A stretch of 64,000 nt of DNA from Flavobacterium hydrophilum (GTDB lineage Bacteria; Bacteroidota; Bacteroidia; Flavobacteriales; Flavobacteriaceae), in NCBI RefSeq assembly GCF_003202405.1, contig NZ_QJHL01000001.1:558001-622000 (forward strand). Direction: 5' to 3'. Numbering within the stretch: position 1 is the first letter of the stretch; every line of letters starts with the position of its first letter. The notes below the pieces were generated by a model, which saw only the letters and a program-made list of their open reading frames with translations, was not told the DNA's origin and ran no database searches. Position numbers and translations under genes: made by a program. This document shows positions 1 through 7,222 of the stretch, piece after piece.

Positions 1-259
1 CGATTTTGATTTGCTGATGAATGAAAATACATTGAAAGAAATAATTTCTAAAACCATGAAACAATCGCTCCTGTATCATGAGGTTAGGATCAAACTTAAT
101 GATCTCAGGGTGGAATTGTCTGAAGAAACATTTTTTGTAGATGATATGAGCAGAGCAAAGAAAAAGGTTGACATTATTATTGATGCAACAATAAAAAGTA
201 CCAATCGGAATTTCGATTTTAGAGGATACTTTTTTGTAGGGCCATTATCGTATAAATAA
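1..259 (+). CDS. tssE: Type VI secretion baseplate protein, gp25/TssE-like, C-terminal part
   Basis: The reading frame is open to the left edge, so the gene is cut by the window; the first visible codons read DFDLLMNENTL with no convincing start. The 80-odd visible residues resemble the C-terminal half of GPW/gp25 baseplate proteins: a helix, then 'RIKLNDLRVEL', an acidic loop, and a strand pair ending 'FRGYFFVGPLSYK'. In contractile injection machines gp25 sits in the baseplate wedge together with TssF. The following tssD, tssD and vgrG genes on the same strand support the assignment. A different small baseplate protein remains possible because the N-terminal half is missing. Confidence 0.6.
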   Translation, partial: DFDLLMNENTLKEIISKTMKQSLLYHEVRIKLNDLRVELSEETFFVDDMSRAKKKVDIIIDATIKSTNRNFDFRGYFFVGPLSYK

Positions 260-312
260 GATAAAAAGTAAATAAAATAGTATTAATATATTTTAATTGT
301 AAGAATTATTTT

Positions 313-320
313 TATATTTG
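313..320 (+). promoter_or_regulatory. Possible -7 element (TAnnTTTG type) ahead of tssD
   Basis: TATATTTG lies 41 bases before the tssD start and matches the Bacteroidota -7 consensus TAnnTTTG exactly. A TTG at 297-299 could be the -33 element, but the 13-base gap is shorter than usual. Hcp is needed in large amounts, so a promoter of its own is plausible. The position is an inference from the consensus only. Confidence 0.4.
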
Positions 321-361
321 CCGTATGAATAAATAAATTAATAATTAAAAAAAATTTTATT

Positions 362-748
362 ATGTCGTTTTTAACATCGTTGTCAGTAGCCGGAAAGGAT
401 TACAAAGTATTAAATGTGAGTTATGATTTAGCTCAGGAAACAGATGCTTCTGGGCGTCCATCTACGGTAACTCGTGGAGGAAGAATTATGCTTGAAGTAG
501 AATCTACAGGAAGTACTGAATTGTTTGAATGGATGACCAATAATTTCGAAAGAAAAGATGGTTCTGTAAAATTCATCAAACGTGATTCTAATGCTACTTT
601 GAAAGAGCTAAAGTTTACAGAGGCTTACATGGTTAAGTACAAAGAAAACTTTGATCATAACAGTGATACTCCTTTGACGGAGACTTTTATGATTTCAGCA
701 CGCAAAATTTCGATGGGCGGAGGAGAATTTGATAATGCTTGGGTTTAA
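362..748 (+). CDS. tssD: Type VI secretion tube protein TssD (Hcp), copy 1
   Basis: This 128-residue protein has the typical Bacteroidota Hcp form: it begins 'MSFLTSLSVAGKDYKVL', with an early 'GGRIMLEVEST' strand and the late 'PLTETFMISARKISMGGGEFDNAW' ending. Hcp hexamers stack into the inner tube that is expelled with VgrG. The start at 362 follows an A-rich leader, and a hairpin terminator lies directly downstream, so this copy may be expressed as a monocistronic, abundant transcript. A diverged second copy follows at 876. The family assignment is firm from length, termini and neighbours. Confidence 0.93.
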   Translation: MSFLTSLSVAGKDYKVLNVSYDLAQETDASGRPSTVTRGGRIMLEVESTGSTELFEWMTNNFERKDGSVKFIKRDSNATLKELKFTEAYMVKYKENFDHNSDTPLTETFMISARKISMGGGEFDNAWV

Positions 749-790
749 TCCTTTGGACTTTATCAAACTTTTTCAAGCTTGAAACTATTA

Positions 791-822
791 AAGGGAGTCC
801 TGCTATGGGACTTCCTTTTTTG
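791..822 (+). terminator. Intrinsic terminator after tssD copy 1
   Basis: The arms AAGGGAGTCC and GGGACTTCCTT face each other across a short loop and are followed by a T-run. The hairpin lies 42 bases after the tssD stop and would separate the first Hcp gene from the second. Confidence 0.7.
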
Positions 823-875
823 TTTAATCAGCACTAAATCTATTTCATATCTTTTAATAATCTAACAATCTACAA

Positions 876-1271
876 ATGAGTTTTTTATCTAAATTAAATA
901 TAGACGGAGAAGAATATAATGTACTTGAATTCAATGTAAGCTTTAAACAGGAAATTGATAATACAAGTAAACCTACCGGAAATGCCAAAGGCGGAATTAT
1001 AAAAATGATAATTGAGGCTACTCAAAACAGCAATTTTCTGTCCTGGATGTTAAACGGAGATTTAACAAAAGATGGTAAAATCATTTTTTACAGAAGAGAT
1101 GCTATGAGTAAAATGAAAGAGCTTACGTTTACTAAAGCATTTTGTATTGGTTATGACGAACAATTTACGAGTACTACCGAAGTGCCTATGAAAATTACGA
1201 TAGAATTAGTGGCTAAAGAATTGACTTTTGGGGATGCGAAATTTTCTAACAATTGGATTGCCTTAAGCTAA
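876..1271 (+). CDS. tssD: Type VI secretion tube protein TssD (Hcp), copy 2
   Basis: This is a 131-residue paralogue of the preceding Hcp. It shares the 'MSFLSKLNIDGEEYNVLE' start, the 'KGGIIKMIIEAT' strand, 'MKELTFTKAF' and the 'KFSNNWIALS' end, but most other positions differ. It lies only 28 bases before vgrG, so the two are probably co-transcribed. A tip-linked Hcp may be specialised for loading the VgrG-associated cargo, whereas copy 1 may be the bulk tube subunit. That division of labour is inference; membership of the TssD family is clear. Confidence 0.9.
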   Translation: MSFLSKLNIDGEEYNVLEFNVSFKQEIDNTSKPTGNAKGGIIKMIIEATQNSNFLSWMLNGDLTKDGKIIFYRRDAMSKMKELTFTKAFCIGYDEQFTSTTEVPMKITIELVAKELTFGDAKFSNNWIALS

Positions 1272-1299
1272 TTGTAAAGAACCAATAAATAGTAGTATT

Positions 1300-3108
1300 A
1301 TGGGACATTTTTCAGAACAGGTACATATCAATATAGGGAGTTTTACCCAAAACGTTGTTTATCATAATTTAGAACTGTCACAAAAGATGGCAGATCACCA
1401 TCATTTTTCTTTTGTATGGCAATACACAGGCAAGGCGATCATAAATCCGGCAGATCAGGCAAAGGCATTGCGAACGTATCTTGGAGATGAAGTTATCTTT
1501 ACCTTTAAAAGCCTTACCGGAATCAGGTTGATGAGTAAAGGAATCATTACAGAATTATCTTCTATAGATCTTCATGGCAGCGCCGAAGGATTGCATGTAA
1601 AAGGTATCAGCCATACTATCGTTCTGGATGATATGAAAAAATCAAGAACCTATCAGCAAAGGGGTATGAATGATATTGTACTGGATATTTTAGCAGAAGG
1701 TCCTGGAGAGTTTTATGAAAGAGATGCTATAAAATCCACTTATCTTCAGGAGTTCAAATACATGGCCCAGTATAATGAAACCAATTTTGATTTCTTAAAA
1801 CGATTGGCCAGACGTTACGGACAATGGTTTTATTTTGACGGAATGCGAATGCAGTTCGGACAGACCAAAACCAGTAAAATAAAACTCATCAACGGGTCTT
1901 CGCTGCATGGTTTTAAAATCCAGACCAATATGGCTTCCCATAAAATTTCTTTGGGAGGGTATGATTACAATGGAGCATCCAATATTCGTAATTCGGCAGC
2001 AAGAACATCCTCGGGAAGTAAAGACAGTTTCTCTGCTGTTGTGGGACACAATCAGGGAACCGTTACCCAAAACGATTTGAATAATGGAGCTTATACCACC
2101 AATGCCCAAAGCAGCGAAGAAATCCAGGAAATGGTCAGACTGCAAACAGCAGGCAGCGACGCCAATAGTGTATACTACAGCGGAACCTCTTATTTTCCGT
2201 TAGGACTTGGACAGGTTTTTAGCATTATAAACCAGACTGTAGAACACGAACTGATTGTGACAGAAGTAACACATATTTCTCAGGTCCATGGAAATTACTC
2301 TTGTAATTTCAAAGCCATTCCGGCAGATGTTGCCGCACCACATTTTACAGACGTACATGTATTTGCGAAAGCCGAAACACAGCCAGCCAAAGTAAAAGAT
2401 AACAACGATCCGGAAGGATTAGGACGTGTAAAAGTACAGTTCAACTGGGCAGGCGGAAACAATTCAAGCGAGTGGTTACGAATGATACAGCCACATTCAG
2501 GATCAGGAAAAGGATTTTACTTTATACCTGAAATTGATGAAGAGGTTTTGGTAGGATTTGAAGGAAGCAATGCGCAGAATCCGTATGTTTTGGGAGCACA
2601 ATACAATGGAAGTGCTACCAGCGGTTATACTGATGGTCAGAATAATGTAAAGGCTATTCACACCCGCTCAGGAACCAAAATTATTTTGAATGACGGGGAT
2701 GGGAGTATTTTAATTGAAGATCCAAGCGGCAATACTTGGAAGATGGATGGGAAAGGAAATATTGATGTAAATGCTCCAAAAAATTTTACAGTGAATGCAG
2801 GGGATAATGTAAATATAACGGCAGGAAAAAATGTAACCGTAAATGCTGGTGAAAACATAAGTAATTCAGCAAATAGAGATATTTCTCAAACTGCGGGTCA
2901 TGATATTTCTCAAACTGCTGCCGGAGATTTTACTGAAAGTGCTAATAATAAAACGGAGATTATTGAACAAAAACATATTCGAAGTTCATTAGAATCAACT
3001 CAACATGCAGAGAAAGTAAGTGTATTTAGTACCAAAGAAAATATGCTTTTGGAAAGTAGTCAAAAAACTGTTGAAGTCAATAGTGCAGAAAAATCAAATA
3101 TGTTTTAA
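1300..3108 (+). CDS. vgrG: Type VI secretion spike protein VgrG (TssI)
   Basis: The 602-residue protein has the expected order: an N-terminal phage gpD/gp44-like region (about 1-350), a gp5-type OB-fold containing 'GRVKVQFNW' and 'GKGFYFIPEIDEEVLVGF' (about 370-450), and a C-terminal beta-helix of short repeats ('VNAGDNVNITAGKNVTVNAG' and onward). VgrG trimers cap the Hcp tube and carry effectors. The helix continues into degenerate repeats ('ISQTAGHDISQTAAGDF', then 'SSLESTQHAEKVSVFSTKENM'), which may be the docking region for the effector encoded downstream. It lies between tssD copy 2 and a small gene whose product resembles the end of this helix. Confidence 0.95.
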   Translation: MGHFSEQVHINIGSFTQNVVYHNLELSQKMADHHHFSFVWQYTGKAIINPADQAKALRTYLGDEVIFTFKSLTGIRLMSKGIITELSSIDLHGSAEGLHVKGISHTIVLDDMKKSRTYQQRGMNDIVLDILAEGPGEFYERDAIKSTYLQEFKYMAQYNETNFDFLKRLARRYGQWFYFDGMRMQFGQTKTSKIKLINGSSLHGFKIQTNMASHKISLGGYDYNGASNIRNSAARTSSGSKDSFSAVVGHNQGTVTQNDLNNGAYTTNAQSSEEIQEMVRLQTAGSDANSVYYSGTSYFPLGLGQVFSIINQTVEHELIVTEVTHISQVHGNYSCNFKAIPADVAAPHFTDVHVFAKAETQPAKVKDNNDPEGLGRVKVQFNWAGGNNSSEWLRMIQPHSGSGKGFYFIPEIDEEVLVGFEGSNAQNPYVLGAQYNGSATSGYTDGQNNVKAIHTRSGTKIILNDGDGSILIEDPSGNTWKMDGKGNIDVNAPKNFTVNAGDNVNITAGKNVTVNAGENISNSANRDISQTAGHDISQTAAGDFTESANNKTEIIEQKHIRSSLESTQHAEKVSVFSTKENMLLESSQKTVEVNSAEKSNMF

Positions 3109-3125
3109 TATTTAAAAATGATTTT

Positions 3126-3293
3126 ATGGCAATCAATAAAACAGCAAAGAATTTATATGTTAGAATTAAAGATAACTACATTAGCGAAAGTCAGGTTTTT
3201 TTAGAAACTGCCGAAAAAGTAGAAATTGTAGCTACAAAAGAAAATTTGAAATTGATTTCAAATAAAAAAGTTGAAATGAAAGGTAATAAATAA
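3126..3293 (+). CDS. Short protein resembling the VgrG beta-helix tail
   Basis: An ATG at 3126 opens a 55-residue frame ending at 3293. Its second half ('VFLETAEKVEIVATKENLKLISNKKVEMKG') has the same alternating strand rhythm as the last part of VgrG, for example 'VFSTKENMLLESSQKTVEVNS'. It sits 17 bases after vgrG and 6 bases before the effector gene, so it is almost certainly co-transcribed with both. It could be an adaptor or tip element between VgrG and effector, or a detached tail of a longer VgrG. The beta-repeat resemblance is by eye; no known family is claimed. Confidence 0.55.
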   Translation: MAINKTAKNLYVRIKDNYISESQVFLETAEKVEIVATKENLKLISNKKVEMKGNK

Positions 3294-3299
3294 ATACAT

Positions 3300-4868
3300 A
3301 TGGCAAACGTAGAATTTGGAAAACCTAGATTTAAACCACCTGTAATGAATGATGAAAACATTTCAGAAGTAACTGCTATATATTTTGCAAAAAGGATATT
3401 AACTCCTATTTATGAAAATACAGAAGAAATTATTATAGCAAAAAAAGGGGAAAATAAAAAAAAGATAAAAACACGATTTATCACAGAACAGAAAATAAAA
3501 AAGGAGGACTTAGTCAATTATGAGGCCGAAACAACTTTTGAAAAAGCTAAAGGAGGAGAAAAAGTGACAATAACTTATAAAAAGAAAGTAAGAGATTCAA
3601 TTTCCTTTAAAAAAATCACAAAAGCCAAGATAAAAGAAAAAGTATGGGTAGTTACAACATGCAATGGGACAACAGGAAAACTATCTGTTGAAATCAATGA
3701 AAACAAACTTACGAATACCGAATCAGTTTATGATAATCCTGTAAAATTCTTGATTGAAGAAGAAGAAAAAACAAAAATTGAATTTGAAATTTACAAAGAT
3801 ATAATCGTTACACCCAATACTTATGCAAAAGAAATTACGCTTCAACCAAAAAGCAAGGAAGATGTAAAGACTCTGATAGATAAATTCGATAAAAGAACAG
3901 ATAAAAATGCTTTCCTTTATTTTAAATCTGAAAATGCTGATCCAGCGTATGAAATAAAAATTTTTGAAGAAAATAAAGAATTCATAAATAAAGAAGGGGA
4001 GAGGTTGGAGATTTTGGGAACTCCTTGTTATTGTAATAGAGATATAACTCTTGATGAGATAAAATCTATTGTATTAAAAATGAGAAAAGAAGAAGGAATT
4101 AAAACTAAATCTTTATTTTCTGCTGAAAATTGCCCTTTAGATTCTATAGATAAAACTTACGAAAGATTGACTGAAGAATTAAACAAAGCAATGAAAAAAT
4201 ATCATATTAATACTTGTATTAGAAAAATTCATTTCTTAGCTCAATCTTATCATGAATCTGGAAGATATGATACTACACTAGAAGGAGCTTCTGGAAAAGG
4301 ATATAATCCAGGCAAACATAGTAATGCTAAAGATATGGAAAATACTGAGGATGGAGATGGGCCGAGGTATAAAGGAAGAGGAATTATACAATTAACATGG
4401 AGAAAAAATCAGAAAGCATATTTTTCATATGTATTACAAAAAGAACCAGATTTATTAAATAATCAAAAAATAGATGATTTATTTGATCGTGGGTCTCTTA
4501 ACAAGGAAAAATACATTTACATGGTTGATAAATTAGACGAAAAGGGAAATAAAATTATTAATCCAAAAACTAAAAAAACAATTAAAGAAAAAAAAATAGA
4601 TCTTATTGATGTAGATTCAGCCAGTTTAATTGCGAAAAACCTTCATTTTGCATTCGACTCCGCAGGATGGTATTGGGAAAATTTAGGAAACGTTACAGCT
4701 ACAAATGAAAATATTAATATTGTAGCTGATAAAGATGATGTCTTAAAAGTTTCGCAGTGTATAAATGGGCGAGTTAAAAATCCTTATGGATTAGAGCATA
4801 GAAAAACTTTTACAAAATCTTTAAAACTTTTATTTGATTATGAAGATGGATGTATAAACAAAATTTAA
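3300..4868 (+). CDS. Probable T6SS effector with GH19-type (chitinase/muramidase-like) domain
   Basis: The protein has 522 residues. The first 240 form a lysine- and glutamate-rich region with no recognised domain. The C-terminal part carries GH19 hallmarks: 'CIRKIHFLAQSYHESGRY' with the likely acid Glu319 after His318, the signature 'YKGRGIIQLTW' at 357-367, and 'DSAGWYWENLG' near 453. GH19 enzymes cleave beta-1,4 links in chitin or peptidoglycan. Next to vgrG, a peptidoglycan-degrading antibacterial toxin delivered to the periplasm is the natural reading. A secreted immunity candidate begins 13 bases downstream. There is no signal peptide, as expected for T6SS cargo. The substrate is inferred. 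Confidence 0.8.
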   Translation: MANVEFGKPRFKPPVMNDENISEVTAIYFAKRILTPIYENTEEIIIAKKGENKKKIKTRFITEQKIKKEDLVNYEAETTFEKAKGGEKVTITYKKKVRDSISFKKITKAKIKEKVWVVTTCNGTTGKLSVEINENKLTNTESVYDNPVKFLIEEEEKTKIEFEIYKDIIVTPNTYAKEITLQPKSKEDVKTLIDKFDKRTDKNAFLYFKSENADPAYEIKIFEENKEFINKEGERLEILGTPCYCNRDITLDEIKSIVLKMRKEEGIKTKSLFSAENCPLDSIDKTYERLTEELNKAMKKYHINTCIRKIHFLAQSYHESGRYDTTLEGASGKGYNPGKHSNAKDMENTEDGDGPRYKGRGIIQLTWRKNQKAYFSYVLQKEPDLLNNQKIDDLFDRGSLNKEKYIYMVDKLDEKGNKIINPKTKKTIKEKKIDLIDVDSASLIAKNLHFAFDSAGWYWENLGNVTATNENINIVADKDDVLKVSQCINGRVKNPYGLEHRKTFTKSLKLLFDYEDGCINKI

Positions 4869-4881
4869 AATCAAGATTACT

Positions 4882-5421
4882 ATGAAAAGATTAAAAACCC
4901 TCATATTTATTTTAATACTCATAACAAAGGTAAATGCTCAAATAGTTAATAATTCTCAAAAAAATAATATAATATCAGATATTAATAATGATAAAATTAA
5001 CGATTCAATTTTTCACAATAAAGATTTAAATATATTCATTTTTAAATACAAAAATTATGGGAAATCTGTAACTAAAAAAATAAGTTTTTTTAAAAACTAC
5101 GGTAACGGAATTACTGAAATGGATTTTTCAGTCAAAAATAATACACTTATTTTTAAAATGAGTTATGCTCCCAAATTCCTAGATAATGATATATTAAAAT
5201 TTGAATATGATAAAACGAAAAATGATTGGATTTTAAAATCTATATTAATACACAGATTTAGTCCTATAGATCCGGATTTATTAACGAGCGATTGCTTATT
5301 AACAATGAAAAATAAAATTACGATTACAAATTCAGTATATGATGACATTGAAGAGAATATAACAAAAAGTTCAAAAGAATATATTTTAACTAAAAAATGT
5401 AAGTATAAAAAAGGTGAGTAA
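4882..5421 (+). CDS. Candidate periplasmic immunity protein
   Basis: This is a 179-residue protein with a signal peptide ('MKRLKTLIFILILITKVNAQ') and a mature part rich in strands and lysines. A 'DINNDKINDSIF' stretch resembles a DxNxDxxxD calcium-type loop. No known family is recognised. Its position just after the GH19-like toxin gene, its size and its export signal all suit a cognate immunity protein that protects the periplasm from a peptidoglycan hydrolase. That role is inference from context. An alternative is an unrelated secreted protein. Confidence 0.6.
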   Translation: MKRLKTLIFILILITKVNAQIVNNSQKNNIISDINNDKINDSIFHNKDLNIFIFKYKNYGKSVTKKISFFKNYGNGITEMDFSVKNNTLIFKMSYAPKFLDNDILKFEYDKTKNDWILKSILIHRFSPIDPDLLTSDCLLTMKNKITITNSVYDDIEENITKSSKEYILTKKCKYKKGE

Positions 5422-5426
5422 TGTAA

Positions 5427-5633
5427 ATAATTCATATCTCTTCAGCGGGATGGTTTTCCACAATTAGACAGAAAAAGACAATAAAAGCTATGAATAAAGG
5501 ATTCTCTGATCAAATAATAAAAGAAGTTACAAAAGCAATAAATGGTGGAGATAATGGTTTGTCAGAAAGAATTAATTTTACAAATTGGACTAAAGAATTT
5601 ATTAAATATGATGAAGAATGTATAAACAAATAA
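5427..5633 (+). pseudogene. Orphan C-terminal fragment of a second GH19-type effector
   Basis: The frame is open from 5427 to the TAA at 5631 but has no start before an internal ATG at 5490. Its translation begins 'HISSAGWFSTIRQKKT' and ends 'FIKYDEECINK'. This parallels 'FDSAGWYWE' and 'FDYEDGCINK' in the intact effector at 3300, which shows it is the last 60 or so residues of a related toxin. The rest of the gene is gone. It overlaps the start of the next gene by 16 bases, the usual toxin-immunity spacing. It is probably a non-functional remnant or a recombination reservoir for new toxin tips. Confidence 0.7.
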
Positions 5634-6175
5634 TGTTGTGGATTTTAGCTTTTATTTTTATAAACAAAAGCTATGGGCAAAAAACACCCGTTTTTGAAAA
5701 CAAGAGACATATAGGTTATATAAATGAAAAAACAGATTATGATTGTAATAATTGTTATTTTTTGGATTCTATTATCATTTTAAAAAAACGTATAATAATT
5801 AAAGAACCTGTATATGTTCAGGGTAGAATTGAAAGTGATAGCGTTAAAGGTTATTTTGCAAATCAATATAGTTTTGTAATTTCTAATTTTAAGAAAAACA
5901 TTTCGATAATTAAATTTAATAGCACTTCAAATGGCAACAGTTATTGGTTATATGTTACAATAAAAAATAACTATTTATTCATTATTAAGCAATTATCTTA
6001 TTCAAATGCAGTATATAAAGAAGAACCAGTAACAAAGATTTGTACTAAAAAAATAAATAAAAAAATATTAAAACCGATTGATTTTTATGATTTTTTTGAA
6101 AACAGTTTAGATCAAAATTGTCATTTTTGTTCTATAACACTTTCAGTAGAGGAATGTGTGAAAATGTTTCAATAA
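5618..6175 (+). CDS. Candidate periplasmic immunity protein, second type
   Basis: This 185-residue protein has a signal peptide ('MYKQIMLWILAFIFINKSYG'). Starts at 5618 and 5633 are both in frame; the first overlaps the toxin remnant. The mature part contains two cysteine pairs ('DYDCNNCYFLD', 'NCHFCSITLSVEEC') that may form disulphides. It shows no clear similarity to the immunity candidate at 4882. Keeping an intact immunity gene behind a decayed toxin fits an orphan immunity gene, which defends against a toxin the cell no longer makes. The function is inferred from context only. Confidence 0.55.
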   Translation: MYKQIMLWILAFIFINKSYGQKTPVFENKRHIGYINEKTDYDCNNCYFLDSIIILKKRIIIKEPVYVQGRIESDSVKGYFANQYSFVISNFKKNISIIKFNSTSNGNSYWLYVTIKNNYLFIIKQLSYSNAVYKEEPVTKICTKKINKKILKPIDFYDFFENSLDQNCHFCSITLSVEECVKMFQ

Positions 6176-6399
6176 AGAAATTTTAAATACAGTCATCTGA
6201 ACCTAATATTTAAAATTATTATTGTCTTATAAAAAAGAAGCCTAATTAAAGACTTCTTAAAAACATTATAATTTAGAGTTGCAGAATTCAAATAACGATG
6301 AGGCAACAATAAAGTTTTGTTTTTAAATCATATAACTAAGAAAATCTCAGAAAGATTAGATTTTAAAAACTTATGATATATAATTAAACACTCACTGGT

Positions 6400-6663
6400 A
6401 TGTTGCTTACAAAAGACAAAATTATTTCATTTTTTCGTTTAATGGATGATATTTTACAAAGAATACAGTATAAAGAAGGTGTTAGAAGACAAATGCGGAA
6501 TTGTTTTTACGGAATCAGTGGCAGCTACTTACCACAAAAGAAGGAATACCAATAGCGTTTCATAATACACCAGGAAGAACAGCTGATGCAATAGCATTGA
6601 AAAAAAATGTAACAGCGATGATTTCAGTGGATTTATTGTTCAAATTACAGGGTTACATTTAAT
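6400..6663 (+). pseudogene. Decayed transposase remnant, IS982-like
   Basis: From 6400 a frame reads 'MLLTKDKIISFFRLMDDILQ' then 'RIQYKEGVRRQ', which resembles the N-terminus of IS982-type transposases. It stops at 6553. A second frame over 6530-6663 gives 'LLTTKEGIPIAFHNTPGRTA' then 'DAIALKK', which resembles the DDE-core stretch with its 'G-P-x-x-F-x-x-T-P-G-x-x-x-D' pattern. The middle of the gene and its end are missing. Most of 6176-6687 is otherwise without genes; 6230-6262 holds a weak hairpin (AAGAAGCC / GACTTCTT). The family is assigned by memory of the motif, so confidence is moderate. Confidence 0.5.
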
Positions 6664-6687
6664 AACTCAAGTATATTGAGTATCACT

Positions 6688-7098
6688 ATGGATTTTCAAT
6701 CACTTGCAGGAAATATAAATGTTGATTCTTACTACTATAATTTTAATGTTTTAAATCGTAAGAAAATATTATACACTGATATTATTAAAGAAAATAAAAT
6801 ACAAGTATTGCTAAAAAAATGTAACACTATATTAAAGGATAGATTAGATGAATTACTTAGCGAAAATAAAACTGAATTGGAAGATTCTGACATATATCAA
6901 TCATTAATTCATTCAAAAAGAATATTTGAAAAAGAGAATTTGAATGTGTTTTCAATTCAAGAAAAAGGAATTGAATATGTTTTTAATTATGGCTTTCCAA
7001 ATGTAATGTTTGCGATTGAAAATAACATATTTATTTCATACAATGATTTAGAAACAATTTTAAAAGATGATTTTAAGGAGAAAATAAATATGCGCTGA
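6688..7098 (+). CDS. Hypothetical small protein, possible cytosolic immunity protein
   Basis: ATG at 6688 is preferred over the upstream TTG at 6676. The predicted protein has about 136 residues, no signal peptide, and alternating helical and strand segments ('IYQSLIHSKRIFEKENLNVF', 'MFAIENNIFISYNDLETILK'). I do not recognise a family. Its place at the end of a row of toxin and immunity genes, after a decayed mobile element and before tssF, suggests a third immunity-type gene whose toxin partner has been lost. It may equally be an unrelated passenger. Confidence 0.45.
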   Translation: MDFQSLAGNINVDSYYYNFNVLNRKKILYTDIIKENKIQVLLKKCNTILKDRLDELLSENKTELEDSDIYQSLIHSKRIFEKENLNVFSIQEKGIEYVFNYGFPNVMFAIENNIFISYNDLETILKDDFKEKINMR

Positions 7099-7222
7099 TT
7101 GCATAAAAAATAATTCTGATAATATAATATTCCTTCCTGTCTATAAGATTACTCAGAATTTAAAAATTTTCAAAAGATTCAGTTTTAGTAATAAGAAAAA
7201 CTCTTCAAGAGAATAAAAAACA

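Noticed and set aside
1795..2145. 116-residue minus-strand frame inside vgrG
   Set aside because: It is a shadow of the vgrG coding sequence, with no support of its own.
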